64,000 bases of DNA, from contig NZ_NMTR01000006.1 of NCBI RefSeq assembly GCF_002549775.1, positions 1-64,000 on the forward strand. Reading direction: 5' to 3'. The DNA comes from Faecalibacterium langellae (GTDB lineage Bacteria > Bacillota > Clostridia > Oscillospirales > Ruminococcaceae). How positions within the stretch are numbered: the first letter of the stretch is position 1; each line of letters begins with the position of its first letter. A program made the translations under genes and the position numbers. This document shows, in pieces, positions 26,045-34,325 of the stretch. The notes beneath the pieces are model-generated. The model was not told the origin of the DNA and ran no database searches. It saw only the letters and a list, made by a program, of their open reading frames with translations.

Positions 26045-26683
26045 ATGAAGTGCAACAACAAGATCGTCCGTACCCTCACCGGCACCGTCGTGGTGCTGGG
26101 AGCCGCCGCCATGCTCAGTGTGGGTGCCTTTGCCGCCGAGACTGCCGACCTTGCCGACCCCGTGGCGGCAGGCTATCTGCCCCCGCAGGAGCAGATGGTG
26201 CAGGGGGACATCGCCCTGCACAGCGCCGATGTGGCGATCGGCGAAAAGGACCCCACCTACGGCGGCTACGGCGCACCGGAGGGGAACCCCATTCAGGGCA
26301 ACATCATGCTGATCTCCGGCGATGAGCTGGCCGCCCCGTCCGCAGATGCAGCGGCGAAAAAGAGCGAGGCCCGCTACACCGTTAAGGGCCTGTTCGGCAG
26401 GGAAGTGCTGTACACTGCCCGCCAGAAGGACAGCGTGCTGACGCTGGATGTGCCCGCCGGCTGCGCCACCTTCCGCACCACCGTGGCGGACATGCAGACC
26501 CTGCTGAACGAGGGTGTGAGCACGCTGGTGGTCCAGACCGAGAAGGGTTCCACCACCCTGAACCTGTCCCTGCTGGTGGAGGGCCAGAAGGGCACCGACC
26601 GCGTGGTGCTGCGCCGCATGGGCAGCACCACCACCCTGAGCGTGGGCCTGCGCTGCCGCCGCGATCTGCTGATCGGCCGCTGA
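26045..26683 (+). CDS. secreted protein of unknown function
   Basis: 212 residues from MKCNNKIVRT after GGAGG. A clear signal peptide (hydrophobic 12-28, then VGAFAAE) predicts signal peptidase I cleavage after AFA. The mature N-terminal part is acidic and rich in Gly/Pro (GEKDPTYGGYGAPEG). The C-terminal part (RYTVKGLFGREVLYTARQ onward) looks like a compact beta domain with a basic end (GLRCRRDLLIGR). I do not recognise the family. It stands alone, with its own terminator. Confidence 0.75.
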   Translation: MKCNNKIVRTLTGTVVVLGAAAMLSVGAFAAETADLADPVAAGYLPPQEQMVQGDIALHSADVAIGEKDPTYGGYGAPEGNPIQGNIMLISGDELAAPSADAAAKKSEARYTVKGLFGREVLYTARQKDSVLTLDVPAGCATFRTTVADMQTLLNEGVSTLVVQTEKGSTTLNLSLLVEGQKGTDRVVLRRMGSTTTLSVGLRCRRDLLIGR

Positions 26684-26705
26684 GCGCGGGACCGGAACTG
26701 CCTCG

Positions 26706-26742
26706 AAAGGCTGCTGCACCAGGAAGGTGCAGCAGCCTTTTT
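26706..26742 (+). terminator. terminator after the secreted protein gene
   Basis: AAAGGCTGCTGCACC pairs with GGTGCAGCAGCCTTT around a 5-base loop, with a T run extending the stem. Confidence 0.9.
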
Positions 26743-26782
26743 GCTTTTTCTGTTAAGTTTTTGAAAATTTGCGCAGATGTCT

Positions 26783-26811
26783 TTGCAAAGTCTGACGGGA
26801 GATGTTATAGT
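26783..26811 (+). promoter_or_regulatory. promoter of the ABC ATPase-permease pair
   Basis: TTGCAA (26783-26788) and TATAGT (26806-26811) are 17 bases apart. The -35 lies inside the palindrome CTTTGCAAAG, a possible regulator site. Confidence 0.55.
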
Positions 26812-26855
26812 TAAATTGAAACACTATGCATTCCCGACAGAAAGGAAAAAACGCC

Positions 26856-27560
26856 ATGGAACATTTTGTGGAGTTTGAGGATGTCTGCAAATATTACCAG
26901 ACCGGCAGCGTGAAGATCGCCGCCGCCGACCACATGAGCTTTTATGTGGACAAGGGGGAGTTCTGCATCATCGTGGGCCCCTCCGGCGCGGGCAAGACCA
27001 CCCTGCTGAACATTCTGGGCGGCATGGACAGCTGCGATGAGGGCAGCGTCTGGCTGGACGGGCGGAACGTGGCACGCTTTACCCCCAAGGAGCTGACCAC
27101 CTACCGCCGCTACGACGTGGGGTTCGTGTTCCAGTTCTACAATCTGGTGCAGAACCTGACCGCGCTGGAAAATGTGGAGCTTGCCAGCGAGATCTGCCGT
27201 GACCCGCTGGACCCCGCCGAGACGCTGCGCAGCGTGGGGCTGGGCGAGCGGCTGAACAACTTCCCTGCACAGCTGTCCGGCGGCGAGCAGCAGCGTGTGT
27301 CCATCGCCCGCGCGCTCGCCAAGAACCCGAAGCTGCTGCTGTGCGACGAGCCCACCGGCGCGCTGGACTACAAGACCGGCAAGCAGGTGCTGGCCCTGCT
27401 GCAGGACACCTGCCGCCGCACCGGACGCACTGTCATCGTCATTACCCACAACACCGCCCTGACCGGCATGGCAGACCGCATCATTCAGGTGCGCAGCGGT
27501 CAGATCGTGTCCAATCAGGTGAACGAGCACCCGGTTCCGGTGCAGGAGATCGAGTGGTGA
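26856..27560 (+). CDS. ABC transporter ATP-binding protein (MacB/LolD type)
   Basis: 234 residues from [10 protein letters not shown] after AAAGGA. Walker A is GPSGAGKTT, the signature LSGGEQQR and Walker [13 protein letters not shown], with VITHNTAL as the switch histidine. This is the class that pairs with FtsX-type permeases for lipid, peptide or antibiotic handling rather than solute import. It is followed after 4 bases by its permease. Confidence 0.92.
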   Translation: MEHFVEFEDVCKYYQTGSVKIAAADHMSFYVDKGEFCIIVGPSGAGKTTLLNILGGMDSCDEGSVWLDGRNVARFTPKELTTYRRYDVGFVFQFYNLVQNLTALENVELASEICRDPLDPAETLRSVGLGERLNNFPAQLSGGEQQRVSIARALAKNPKLLLCDEPTGALDYKTGKQVLALLQDTCRRTGRTVIVITHNTALTGMADRIIQVRSGQIVSNQVNEHPVPVQEIEW

Positions 27561-27564
27561 TATC

Positions 27565-30500
27565 ATGCTGAAGAGTTATCGCAAAAACATCCTGCGGGAG
27601 ATGAAGGGCAACCTGAGCCGCATGGTCTCGCTGTTCGGCATCGCGGCGCTGGGCGTGATGATGCTGACCGGCCTGATGTGCATTGCGCCCGATATGCGCA
27701 GCGCCGGGCAGGAATACTATGTGCAGCAGAACGTGTTCGACCTGCGGGTGCTGTCCACGCTGGGCCTGACGGAACAGGACATCGCCGCCATCGCAGCGGT
27801 GGACGGGGTGGAAGCCGTGCAGCCGGTGAAGTATCAGGACGTGGAAGCCCACTGGCAGGGCCGCGAGGACACCATCGTGGTGCGGCTGCAGCAGCTGCCT
27901 GCCGACCCGGAAGCCGACACTGCCGCCAACATGAACCGCCTTGTGCTGCGCAGCGGACGGATGCCGCAGGCAGACGATGAGTGCGTGGTGCATGTCATGG
28001 GCTACGAGGACCCGGTGGAGCTGGGCACGGTGCTGACCCTGCCGGAGGACACCGAAAACGTCCGCAAAAAGCAGTACACCGTGGTGGGCACCGTGCAGGA
28101 CCCCCAGCACATCTCCACCGATAAGGAGAGCAGCACCGCAGGCAGCGGACAGCTGAACGCCATCGTGTTCCTGCCCGAGGGCAGCCTGACCACGGATTAT
28201 TACACAGTGTGTTATATCAAGGCGGAAAATGCCGACCTGTACGACAACTACTCCGAGGAATATCAGGCGGCAGTGGATGCCGTGGCAGAAAACATCAAGG
28301 CCATCCAGTCCCAGCGGTGCGACATCCGGCGGGCGGAACTGATCGAGGATGCCAACGCAAAGCTGACCGATGCCCGGGCAGAGTACGACAGCCAGAAGGC
28401 GCAGGCCGAGCAGAAGTTTGCCGAAGCGGAACAGCAGCTGGCGGACGCGCAGGCGCAGCTGGACAGCGCCAAAGCCCGGCTGGATGCGGGCGAAGCGGAG
28501 CTTGCCGCCAACAAAAAGGCCCTGCCCGATACCATGCAGAGCGGTGCCGACACGCTGGTGACCAGCGAGGCGCAGGTGCTGGAATTTGAGGAGCAGCTGC
28601 AGCAGATGGAGCTGCTGGTGAACCTGAAAAAGGTGGCAGATCCCCTTCTGGGCTACGCCGAGACCGCCCTGAACAACGCCCGCAAGGCGCTGGACGAGGC
28701 CGAGCCGGAGGACGAGGAATACACAGAGCTGCGGGACGCCCTGCAGAAGGCGCAGGACGGCTACGACAACATCAACGGACAGCTGCAGGGCTATCAGGCA
28801 CAGCTGGACGCAGGCAAACAGCAGATGTACCAGCAGGGACTGATCTCTTCCCCCACGCTGGACAATGACCGGCTCATCACCGAGGCGAAGGCGGCGCTGC
28901 GCAAGATGAAGCTGCAGCTTCTGCAGGGACAGCTGCAGCTGACCACCGGCACCGCCACCGCCTACACCCAGTTTGACGCCGCCCGGCAGCAGCTGGATGC
29001 GGGCTGGCAGGAATACAATGACGGTGTGCAGCAGCTGGCGGACTCCCGCGCGGAGTACCAGAGCCAGAAAGCCGATGCCGAAGAAAAACTGGCGCAGGGC
29101 CTTGCCCAGCTGAACGATGCCGAGGAGCAGGTCAGCCAGATCAAAAGCGGCGAGTGGTATGTGCTGGACCGGGGGTCCACCCTCAGCTTTGTCACCTTTG
29201 AGCAGTACGCCGACCGCATGGACGCCATCGCCCGGGTGTTCCCGGTGTTCTTCTTCCTGGTGGCGGCGCTGGTGGCCACCACCACCATGACCCGCATGGT
29301 GGACGAGAACCGTCTGCAGATGGGCACCCTGAAGGCGCTGGGTTACACCAAGGCTGCCATTGCGGGCAAGTATCTGTTCTATGCCCTCAGTGCCACAGTG
29401 CTGGGCAGCATCGTGGGCATGGTCATCGGCTTTGTGGTGTTCCCCTTCATCATCTGGAACGCCTATCAGCTGATCTTTGACCTGCCCACCTTCACCCTGC
29501 GCTTCTACCCGGGCATGGCGGCAGCCAGCGTGGCGCTCAGCGCTGCGGTCATCGGCCTTGCCACATGGAGCGCCTGCCGCTCCAGCCTGAAGGAGCGCAC
29601 CGCCGCGCTGCTGCTGCCCCGGGCCCCGGTGGCGGGCAAGCGCATCTTTCTGGAGTACATCACCCCGCTGTGGAAGCACATGAGCTTTTCGCAAAAGACC
29701 ACCGCCCGCAACCTGTTCCGCTATAAAAAGCGCTTCTTTATGACGGTGCTGGGCGTGGCGGGCTGCACAGCATTGCTGCTCATCGGCTTTGGCCTGCAGG
29801 ACTCGCTGCTGCCCATCGTGGACAAGCAGACCTCGCAGCTGACCCACAACGACATGACCGTTTCCTTCCGCGACGAAAAGGCCCTGATCAATGAGGGCGG
29901 GCTTGCCGATGCGCTGAAGCAGGCGGGAACGGTGGACAGCTGGGGTGTGTTCTACGTCAAGTCCACCACCCTGTACAACGAGGCCGGCGACAGCGCCGAG
30001 ATCAGCGTGGTGGGCGCGCAGAAGGACGCCGACATGACCAGCTGCTTCACCTTCCGCACCCGGAAGGACCACGAGGAGATCCCCTTTGACGACAGCAGCG
30101 TCATCCTGACCGAAAAGACCGCCCTGAATCTGGGCGTGAAGGTGGGGGACACCCTGTATGTGGAAGGCACCGATGGGCGGCGGGTGCCGGTGACCCTGAC
30201 CGGCATCACCGAAAACTACATGTTCACCCGGCTGTATCTGTCCAACGCCCAGCTGAAGAGCTATCTGGACGGCGAACCGGCGTGGAACACCGTCTACGGC
30301 CTGACCCACTGCAAAAACGATGCCGAGTACAACGCCCTGCGGGCAAGGCTGCTGGAGTGCAGCTATGTCAGCGGCGTCAGCTTTACCGAGGACACCAACT
30401 CGATGTTCGACAACCTCATCGTCAGCCTGAACTCGGTGGTGGTGCTGATCATCGTCTGCGCGGCGGCGCTGGCAGCCGTGGTGCTGTACAACCTCATCAG

Positions 30501-30828
30501 CGTCAACCTTGCCGAGCGCAAGAAGGAGCTTGCCACCATCAAGGTGCTGGGCTTCTACGACAAAGAGGTCTACCGCTATATCTTCCGCGAGATCGAGCTG
30601 CTGGCGCTCATCGGCTCCGGCGTGGGCCTGCTGCTGGGTGTACCGCTGCACCGGTTCATCATCCTGACGGTGGAGATGGACCAGCTGATGTTCATCCGCA
30701 CCATCGCCCCCCACAGCTATCTGCTGTCGGTGGCACTGACCATGCTGTTCACCGTTGTCGTCTGCCTTGGCATGCGCCGCCATGTCAAGCGCATCAGCAT
30801 GGTGGAAAGCATGAAGGCACCGGAATAA
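27565..30828 (+). CDS. FtsX-type ABC permease with a large coiled-coil extracytoplasmic domain
   Basis: 1087 residues, much longer than a simple FtsX-family permease. One membrane segment near the N-terminus (about 15-40) is followed by an extracytoplasmic domain, whose residues about 250-520 are a long coiled coil rich in Ala, Gln, Leu and Asp (AEQQLADAQAQLDSAKARLD and many like it). Two sets of FtsX-type membrane helices follow (about 550-690 and 950-1080) with a second outside domain between them. It probably works with the ATPase just upstream as a mechanotransmission or export machine that reaches to the cell wall. Substrate unknown. Confidence 0.88.
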   Translation: MLKSYRKNILREMKGNLSRMVSLFGIAALGVMMLTGLMCIAPDMRSAGQEYYVQQNVFDLRVLSTLGLTEQDIAAIAAVDGVEAVQPVKYQDVEAHWQGREDTIVVRLQQLPADPEADTAANMNRLVLRSGRMPQADDECVVHVMGYEDPVELGTVLTLPEDTENVRKKQYTVVGTVQDPQHISTDKESSTAGSGQLNAIVFLPEGSLTTDYYTVCYIKAENADLYDNYSEEYQAAVDAVAENIKAIQSQRCDIRRAELIEDANAKLTDARAEYDSQKAQAEQKFAEAEQQLADAQAQLDSAKARLDAGEAELAANKKALPDTMQSGADTLVTSEAQVLEFEEQLQQMELLVNLKKVADPLLGYAETALNNARKALDEAEPEDEEYTELRDALQKAQDGYDNINGQLQGYQAQLDAGKQQMYQQGLISSPTLDNDRLITEAKAALRKMKLQLLQGQLQLTTGTATAYTQFDAARQQLDAGWQEYNDGVQQLADSRAEYQSQKADAEEKLAQGLAQLNDAEEQVSQIKSGEWYVLDRGSTLSFVTFEQYADRMDAIARVFPVFFFLVAALVATTTMTRMVDENRLQMGTLKALGYTKAAIAGKYLFYALSATVLGSIVGMVIGFVVFPFIIWNAYQLIFDLPTFTLRFYPGMAAASVALSAAVIGLATWSACRSSLKERTAALLLPRAPVAGKRIFLEYITPLWKHMSFSQKTTARNLFRYKKRFFMTVLGVAGCTALLLIGFGLQDSLLPIVDKQTSQLTHNDMTVSFRDEKALINEGGLADALKQAGTVDSWGVFYVKSTTLYNEAGDSAEISVVGAQKDADMTSCFTFRTRKDHEEIPFDDSSVILTEKTALNLGVKVGDTLYVEGTDGRRVPVTLTGITENYMFTRLYLSNAQLKSYLDGEPAWNTVYGLTHCKNDAEYNALRARLLECSYVSGVSFTEDTNSMFDNLIVSLNSVVVLIIVCAAALAAVVLYNLISVNLAERKKELATIKVLGFYDKEVYRYIFREIELLALIGSGVGLLLGVPLHRFIILTVEMDQLMFIRTIAPHSYLLSVALTMLFTVVVCLGMRRHVKRISMVESMKAPE

Positions 30829-30840
30829 CGAGAAAAGAAA

Positions 30841-30879
30841 AAGTCATCTGCAGCCGGTCGGCTGCAGATGACTTTTTTG
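30841..30879 (+). terminator. terminator after the ABC permease
   Basis: AAGTCATCTGCAGCC pairs perfectly with GGCTGCAGATGACTT around GGTC and is followed by TTTTT. Confidence 0.92.
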
Positions 30880-30903
30880 CTATGGAGAGGGTGCTTAGAC
30901 GAA

Positions 30904-30996
30904 GGCTTTCAAAGGGGGAGGCAAGAAGCGCTCCCGTTATGCCCTTGGCTCCCCCTTCGGGGGAGCTGGCATCGCGCAGCGATGACTGAGAGGGTT
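30904..30996. repeat. dispersed hairpin repeat, copy 3 (inverted, diverged)
   Basis: The segment with GAGGCAAGAAGCGCTCCCGT and, further on, GACTGAGAGGG matches copy 2 read on the other strand. The outer end near 30880-30904 is degraded. It touches the stop codon of the transglycosylase gene. Confidence 0.7.
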
Positions 30997-30998
30997 TG

Positions 30999-31736
30999 TT
31001 ACTGTAAGATCGGCAGTGCGGCCACTTCTGCCGCCACTTCGTCAGCCTGCTGCTGGGTGAACACCCGGCACTTGACCATCCGCTTCAGCACCACCTGCGC
31101 CCGCTTGAGGGCCAGTTCCGGGTTGCTGGCGTAGGCAGAGGGGGCGTTGGGCAGACCTGCCAGATAGACCGCTTCGGCGTCGGTGAGCTCGGCAGCCGTC
31201 TTGCCGAAGTAGCCCTCGGCGGCTTCCTCGATGCCATAGCAGCCGTTGCCGAAATAGATCGTGTTGGCGTACATCTCGAAGATCTGCTGTTTTGAGTAGG
31301 CCTTTTCCATGTCGATGGCCGCAAAGGCTTCGGCAGCCTTGCGGGTCAGTCGCTTTTCCTGCGTGAACAGGGCGTTCTTGGCCAGCTGCTGGGTGAGGGT
31401 GCTGCCGCCCTCGGCCAGCGACCGGGTGCGCAGATCGTACAGCAGCGCCCGGAAGATGGCCCCGGGGTCGATGCCTTTATGGGTCATGAAGTGCTCGTCC
31501 TCAGTGCAGATCACCGCCTGCACGAAGGTCTGGGGCAGCTGGTCGTAGGCCGCATAGTGGGTGCGGCTGCTGATGGTATCATACAGCGTGGCAATGGGCG
31601 TGACGCTGGCCGCGCTCTGATAAAGCTGACGGCCCTGATACACGAACCACCCGCCCGCCGCCAGCAGCAACAGCAGCAAAACCAGCAGTACCGTGAGCAG
31701 AGAGCGCTTGAGAAAACAGAAAAACCGGTGGAACAT
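30999..31736 (-). CDS. mtgA: monofunctional peptidoglycan glycosyltransferase (GT51)
   Basis: Polymerises lipid II into glycan strands. 245 residues: one N-terminal membrane anchor (12-34), then the GT51 domain with ICTEDEHFMTHKGID (catalytic Glu79), GGSTLTQQLAKN, and EKAYSKQQIFEMYANTIYFGNG. No transpeptidase domain follows, so it is monofunctional. It stands alone. The gene name is by analogy with the proteobacterial enzyme. Confidence 0.9.
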   Translation of the reverse strand: MFHRFFCFLKRSLLTVLLVLLLLLLAAGGWFVYQGRQLYQSAASVTPIATLYDTISSRTHYAAYDQLPQTFVQAVICTEDEHFMTHKGIDPGAIFRALLYDLRTRSLAEGGSTLTQQLAKNALFTQEKRLTRKAAEAFAAIDMEKAYSKQQIFEMYANTIYFGNGCYGIEEAAEGYFGKTAAELTDAEAVYLAGLPNAPSAYASNPELALKRAQVVLKRMVKCRVFTQQQADEVAAEVAALPILQ

Positions 31737-31831
31737 CGGGGAACTCCTTTGTTTTTTGGAAAATCACCATGCGGTAGGAACGTTACGCACCTATTATAAC
31801 GGGCGTTTTTGAAGGTTCTGTGTAGGGCAGC

Positions 31832-31860
31832 TTGACAAAAGCTTAAGATTTCACTATACT
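31832..31860 (+). promoter_or_regulatory. promoter of antitoxin RNA, locus A
   Basis: TTGACA (31832-31837), 17 bases, TATACT (31855-31860). It matches the promoter at the same place in locus B (49730-49758), which has identical boxes and spacing. Confidence 0.8.
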
Positions 31861-31866
31861 ACAACT

Positions 31867-31968
31867 AGAAAAGGCGCTGCCCGCAAGGGTCAGCTCCCAT
31901 ACCCGATCATCAAAATCAAAAGAGATTGACTGCGCGAGTTTGCGAGGCTGGGCGGTCAATCTCTTTTG
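31867..31968 (+). ncRNA. predicted type I antitoxin RNA, locus A
   Basis: From the promoter to a terminator hairpin (AAAAGAGATTGAC and its inverse, 31918-31968) gives an RNA of about 100 bases without an open frame. Its 3' part is antisense to the stop codon and the last 4 codons of the toxin gene on the other strand, as in TxpA/RatA-like systems. The 5' part (GGCGCTGCCCGCAAGGGTCA) reappears near the toxin transcript 5' end. Confidence 0.65.
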
Positions 31969-32075
31969 TCATGTTTGCCTTCGATGTACTGTAACACCTG
32001 CAGCGTAATGTCCACCGTCCCGTGGATCACGGTGATGATGAGCGTCAGCAGAGCCAGAGTTTCCAGCAGCGTCAT
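31956..32075 (-). CDS. type I toxin-like small hydrophobic peptide, locus A
   Basis: 39 residues: MTLLETLALLTLIITVIHGT then a short polar tail ending KHDKRD. One membrane helix with a charged end is the pattern of holin-like type I toxins (TxpA/BsrE/Fst-like). GGGGGGAT lies just ahead of the ATG. Its N-terminus shares MTLLETLALLT with the peptide at 49849-49986. The gene has a long 5' leader of about 165 bases with a strong 5' hairpin and its own promoter at 32247-32275. Too short for standard gene calls. Confidence 0.75.
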   Translation of the reverse strand: MTLLETLALLTLIITVIHGTVDITLQVLQYIEGKHDKRD

Positions 32076-32246
32076 TTGGCATCCCCCCTTTGCCAGCAGG
32101 CTCGGGAAGATTTACACTTCAAAAAAGTTCCTTTCCCGGCGGCACAGACCGCTCCGAAGAACGAACTGCACAAGCTGGGCATGGAAGCATGACCACCTGT
32201 GATGCAGGCAGCACCTATCCACCACTCCATACGGGGTGGTGTTTTT

Positions 32247-32275
32247 AGTTTAGCATACTTTTGCGCGGAATACAA
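32247..32275 (-). promoter_or_regulatory. promoter of toxin mRNA, locus A
   Basis: On the minus strand TTGTAT (32270-32275), 17 bases, TAAACT (32247-32252). The transcript would begin with a CCACCCCGTATGGAGTGGTGG-type hairpin (32221-32241 region), a common shield on type I toxin mRNAs. Confidence 0.6.
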
Positions 32276-32393
32276 CTGGGGGCCTGTCTCTCCCTATAGT
32301 CCTACTTTTAACAGAACTGCACAACCCGGGCAGTGCAAAATGGGAAAGCCATCGTGCAGAAAATGCAATCTGCAAAAAAGTGGAATTAACCTA

Positions 32394-32422
32394 TTGACAA
32401 ACTGGGTAAGAGGGAATATAAT
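32394..32422 (+). promoter_or_regulatory. promoter of the metY leader
   Basis: TTGACA (32394-32399), 17 bases and a perfect TATAAT (32417-32422). The leader then holds a GAAATC-GA-GATTTC hairpin (about 32457-32470) before the leader-peptide ribosome site. Between the toxin promoter and here (32276-32393) I see no gene. Confidence 0.85.
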
Positions 32423-32529
32423 GCAAACAACAAATCCACAAACCTAGTGGGGAATTGAAATCGAGATTTCCCGAGCATCCGGTTTGTAGATGAGTGGGAA
32501 AGAAATTTTTTGAAAGGAGGGCACGAAAA

Positions 32530-32661
32530 ATGAAGCTGATTTGGAACAACCTGCTGCATGCAAACTTCCGCTGTGGGCGAATGTGCGGTGACCGGGCAGA
32601 ACATCTGGCTGTGAACTGTACGATGCCCTCTTGTTGTGCACGAATGTGTACCCAAATGTGA
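32530..32661 (+). CDS. Cys/Met-rich leader peptide ahead of metY
   Basis: 43 residues, preceded by a strong AAGGAGG at 32514-32520. It has six cysteines (15, 19, 30, 35, 36, 40) and five methionines, very unusual for a peptide of this size. The gene downstream makes sulfur amino acids, and an intrinsic terminator lies between. I read it as an attenuation leader whose translation reports the supply of Cys- or Met-tRNA. An alternative is a short metal- or thiol-binding peptide, but the position argues for a leader. Confidence 0.75.
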   Translation: MKLIWNNLLHANFRCGRMCGDRAEHLAVNCTMPSCCARMCTQM

Positions 32662-32695
32662 CATTGGAACAGCCCTTAGCCTTGAATTGTGTTTG

Positions 32696-32731
32696 CCCGG
32701 TGCGCCTTGTATCACGCATCGGGATTTTTTG
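32696..32731 (+). terminator. attenuator before metY
   Basis: CCCGGTGCG pairs with CGCATCGGG (one G-T pair) around a 10-base loop, then TTTTTT. The segment TTTGCCCGGT (32692-32701), which holds part of the 5' arm, is complementary to ACCGGGCAGA (32591-32600) inside the leader-peptide gene, so a competing antiterminator helix is possible. Confidence 0.8.
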
Positions 32732-32776
32732 TATCAGAAAATTATACTAAATGTTGAAATAGAGAGGTAAAATACT

Positions 32777-34066
32777 ATGTCTAACTATAAATTTGAGACC
32801 CTGCAGCTTCACGTTGGCCAGGAGCAGGCCGATCCCGCAACCGATTCCCGCGCAGTGCCCATCTACCAGACCACTTCTTACGTCTTCCGCAACAGCCAGC
32901 ACGCTGCTGACCGCTTCGGTCTGGCCGACGCAGGCAACATCTACGGCCGCCTGACCAACTCCACCCAGGACGTCTTCGAGAAGCGCATCGCTGCTCTGGA
33001 AGGCGGCGTGGCTGCTCTGGCTACCGCTTCCGGTGCTGCTGCCATCACCTACACCATCGAGGCTCTGGCACAGGCCGGTGACCACATCGTGGCTCAGAAG
33101 ACCATCTACGGCGGCAGCTACAACCTGCTGGAGCACACCCTGACCCAGTTCGGCGTCAAGACCACCTTCGTGAACGCCCACGACCTGGCCGAGGTGGAGA
33201 ACGCCATCCAGCCCAACACCAAGGCCGTCTATCTGGAGACCCTGGGCAACCCCAACAGCGATATCCCCGACATCGACGCTATCGCAGCCATCGCTCATAA
33301 GCACGGCCTGCCGCTGGTCATTGATAACACCTTCGGCACCCCGTACCTGATCCGTCCCATCGAGCACGGCGCAGACATCGTGGTGCACTCCGCCACCAAG
33401 TTCATCGGCGGCCACGGCACCACCCTGGGCGGCATCATCGTGGACAGCGGCAAGTTCGACTGGAAGGCCAGCGGCAACTACCCCAACATCGCTGCCCCGA
33501 ACCCCAGCTACCACGGCGTTTCCTTTGCCGAGGCTGCAGGCCCCGCCGCTTTCGTCACCTACATCCGCGCCATCCTGCTGCGTGATACCGGCGCGACCAT
33601 CTCTCCGTTCAACGCCTTCCTGCTGCTGCAGGGCACCGAGACCCTGAGCCTGCGCATTGAGCGCCATGTGGAGAACACCAAGAAGGTCGTGGAGTTCCTG
33701 GCCAACCATCCGCAGGTCGAGAAAGTCAACCACCCCTCTCTGCCGGATCACCCGGACCATGCCCTGTATGAGAAGTACTTCCCCAACGGCGGTGCTTCCA
33801 TCTTTACCTTCAACATCAAGGGCGGCCGTGAGGAAGCCTTTAAGTTCATCGACAACCTGAAGGTCTTCTCCCTGCTGGCAAATGTGGCCGACGTCAAGAG
33901 CCTGGTCATCCACCCGGCTTCCACCACCCACAGCCAGCTGAACGATGAGGAGCTGGCCGATCAGCAGATCTATCAGAATACCATCCGCCTGTCCATCGGC
34001 ACCGAGCACATCGACGACATCATTGCCGACCTGGAAGCCGGTTTCGCAGCCGTCCGCGGCGAATAA
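32777..34066 (+). CDS. metY: O-acetylhomoserine sulfhydrylase MetY
   Basis: PLP enzyme that makes homocysteine from O-acetylhomoserine and sulfide. 429 residues, the usual length for this class and longer than cystathionine synthases. The PLP lysine is Lys208 in [29 protein letters not shown] and [15 protein letters not shown] near residues 30-70 and the C-terminal [10 protein letters not shown] are diagnostic. A GAGAGG ribosome site lies ahead. Expression is probably governed by the leader peptide and attenuator. Substrate preference for cysteine synthesis is possible. Confidence 0.93.
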   Translation: MSNYKFETLQLHVGQEQADPATDSRAVPIYQTTSYVFRNSQHAADRFGLADAGNIYGRLTNSTQDVFEKRIAALEGGVAALATASGAAAITYTIEALAQAGDHIVAQKTIYGGSYNLLEHTLTQFGVKTTFVNAHDLAEVENAIQPNTKAVYLETLGNPNSDIPDIDAIAAIAHKHGLPLVIDNTFGTPYLIRPIEHGADIVVHSATKFIGGHGTTLGGIIVDSGKFDWKASGNYPNIAAPNPSYHGVSFAEAAGPAAFVTYIRAILLRDTGATISPFNAFLLLQGTETLSLRIERHVENTKKVVEFLANHPQVEKVNHPSLPDHPDHALYEKYFPNGGASIFTFNIKGGREEAFKFIDNLKVFSLLANVADVKSLVIHPASTTHSQLNDEELADQQIYQNTIRLSIGTEHIDDIIADLEAGFAAVRGE

Positions 34067-34164
34067 ATCTTCCGCCCGTCTCCCGAACTCCGGCGGAACA
34101 TGTACCTTTTGCCTTGTCTCCTGAAAAATAAACTCTCCTGAATTCCTGATTCCAAAACACGCAG

Positions 34165-34195
34165 AATGCCCCGCCTGAACAAGGCCGGGGCGTTT
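34165..34195 (+). terminator. terminator of metY
   Basis: A GCCCCG/CGGGGC stem extended by AAT and GTT ends, then TTTT. It lies about 100 bases after the metY stop. Beyond it, at about 34214, a short fragment of the dispersed repeat (CGCGCCCTCTCAGG) is visible. Confidence 0.75.
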
Positions 34196-34247
34196 TGTGT
34201 TGTAGGGAATGTGCGGCGCGCCCTCTCAGGTTTTTGCTGTCTGCCTC

Positions 34248-34291
34248 TTGACAAATAAAAATATCCTCATATAATTATCGATGGTAATTAT
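34248..34291 (+). promoter_or_regulatory. promoter and palindromic operator of marR-MATE
   Basis: TTGACA (34248-34253), 16 bases, TATAAT (34270-34275). A perfect inverted repeat, ATAATTA-7-TAATTAT (34271-34291), overlaps the -10, and a partial GGTAATC repeat follows. This is where a MarR repressor would block its own operon. Confidence 0.8.
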
Positions 34292-34325
34292 CTTTGGTAA
34301 TCTTTGTCTCAAAAAGGAGTTCCTC

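Noticed and set aside
27481-30783. An 1100-codon minus-strand frame opposite the ABC permease
   Set aside because: Antisense shadow with His/Gln/Val-rich low-complexity sequence; the plus-strand permease has real domains.
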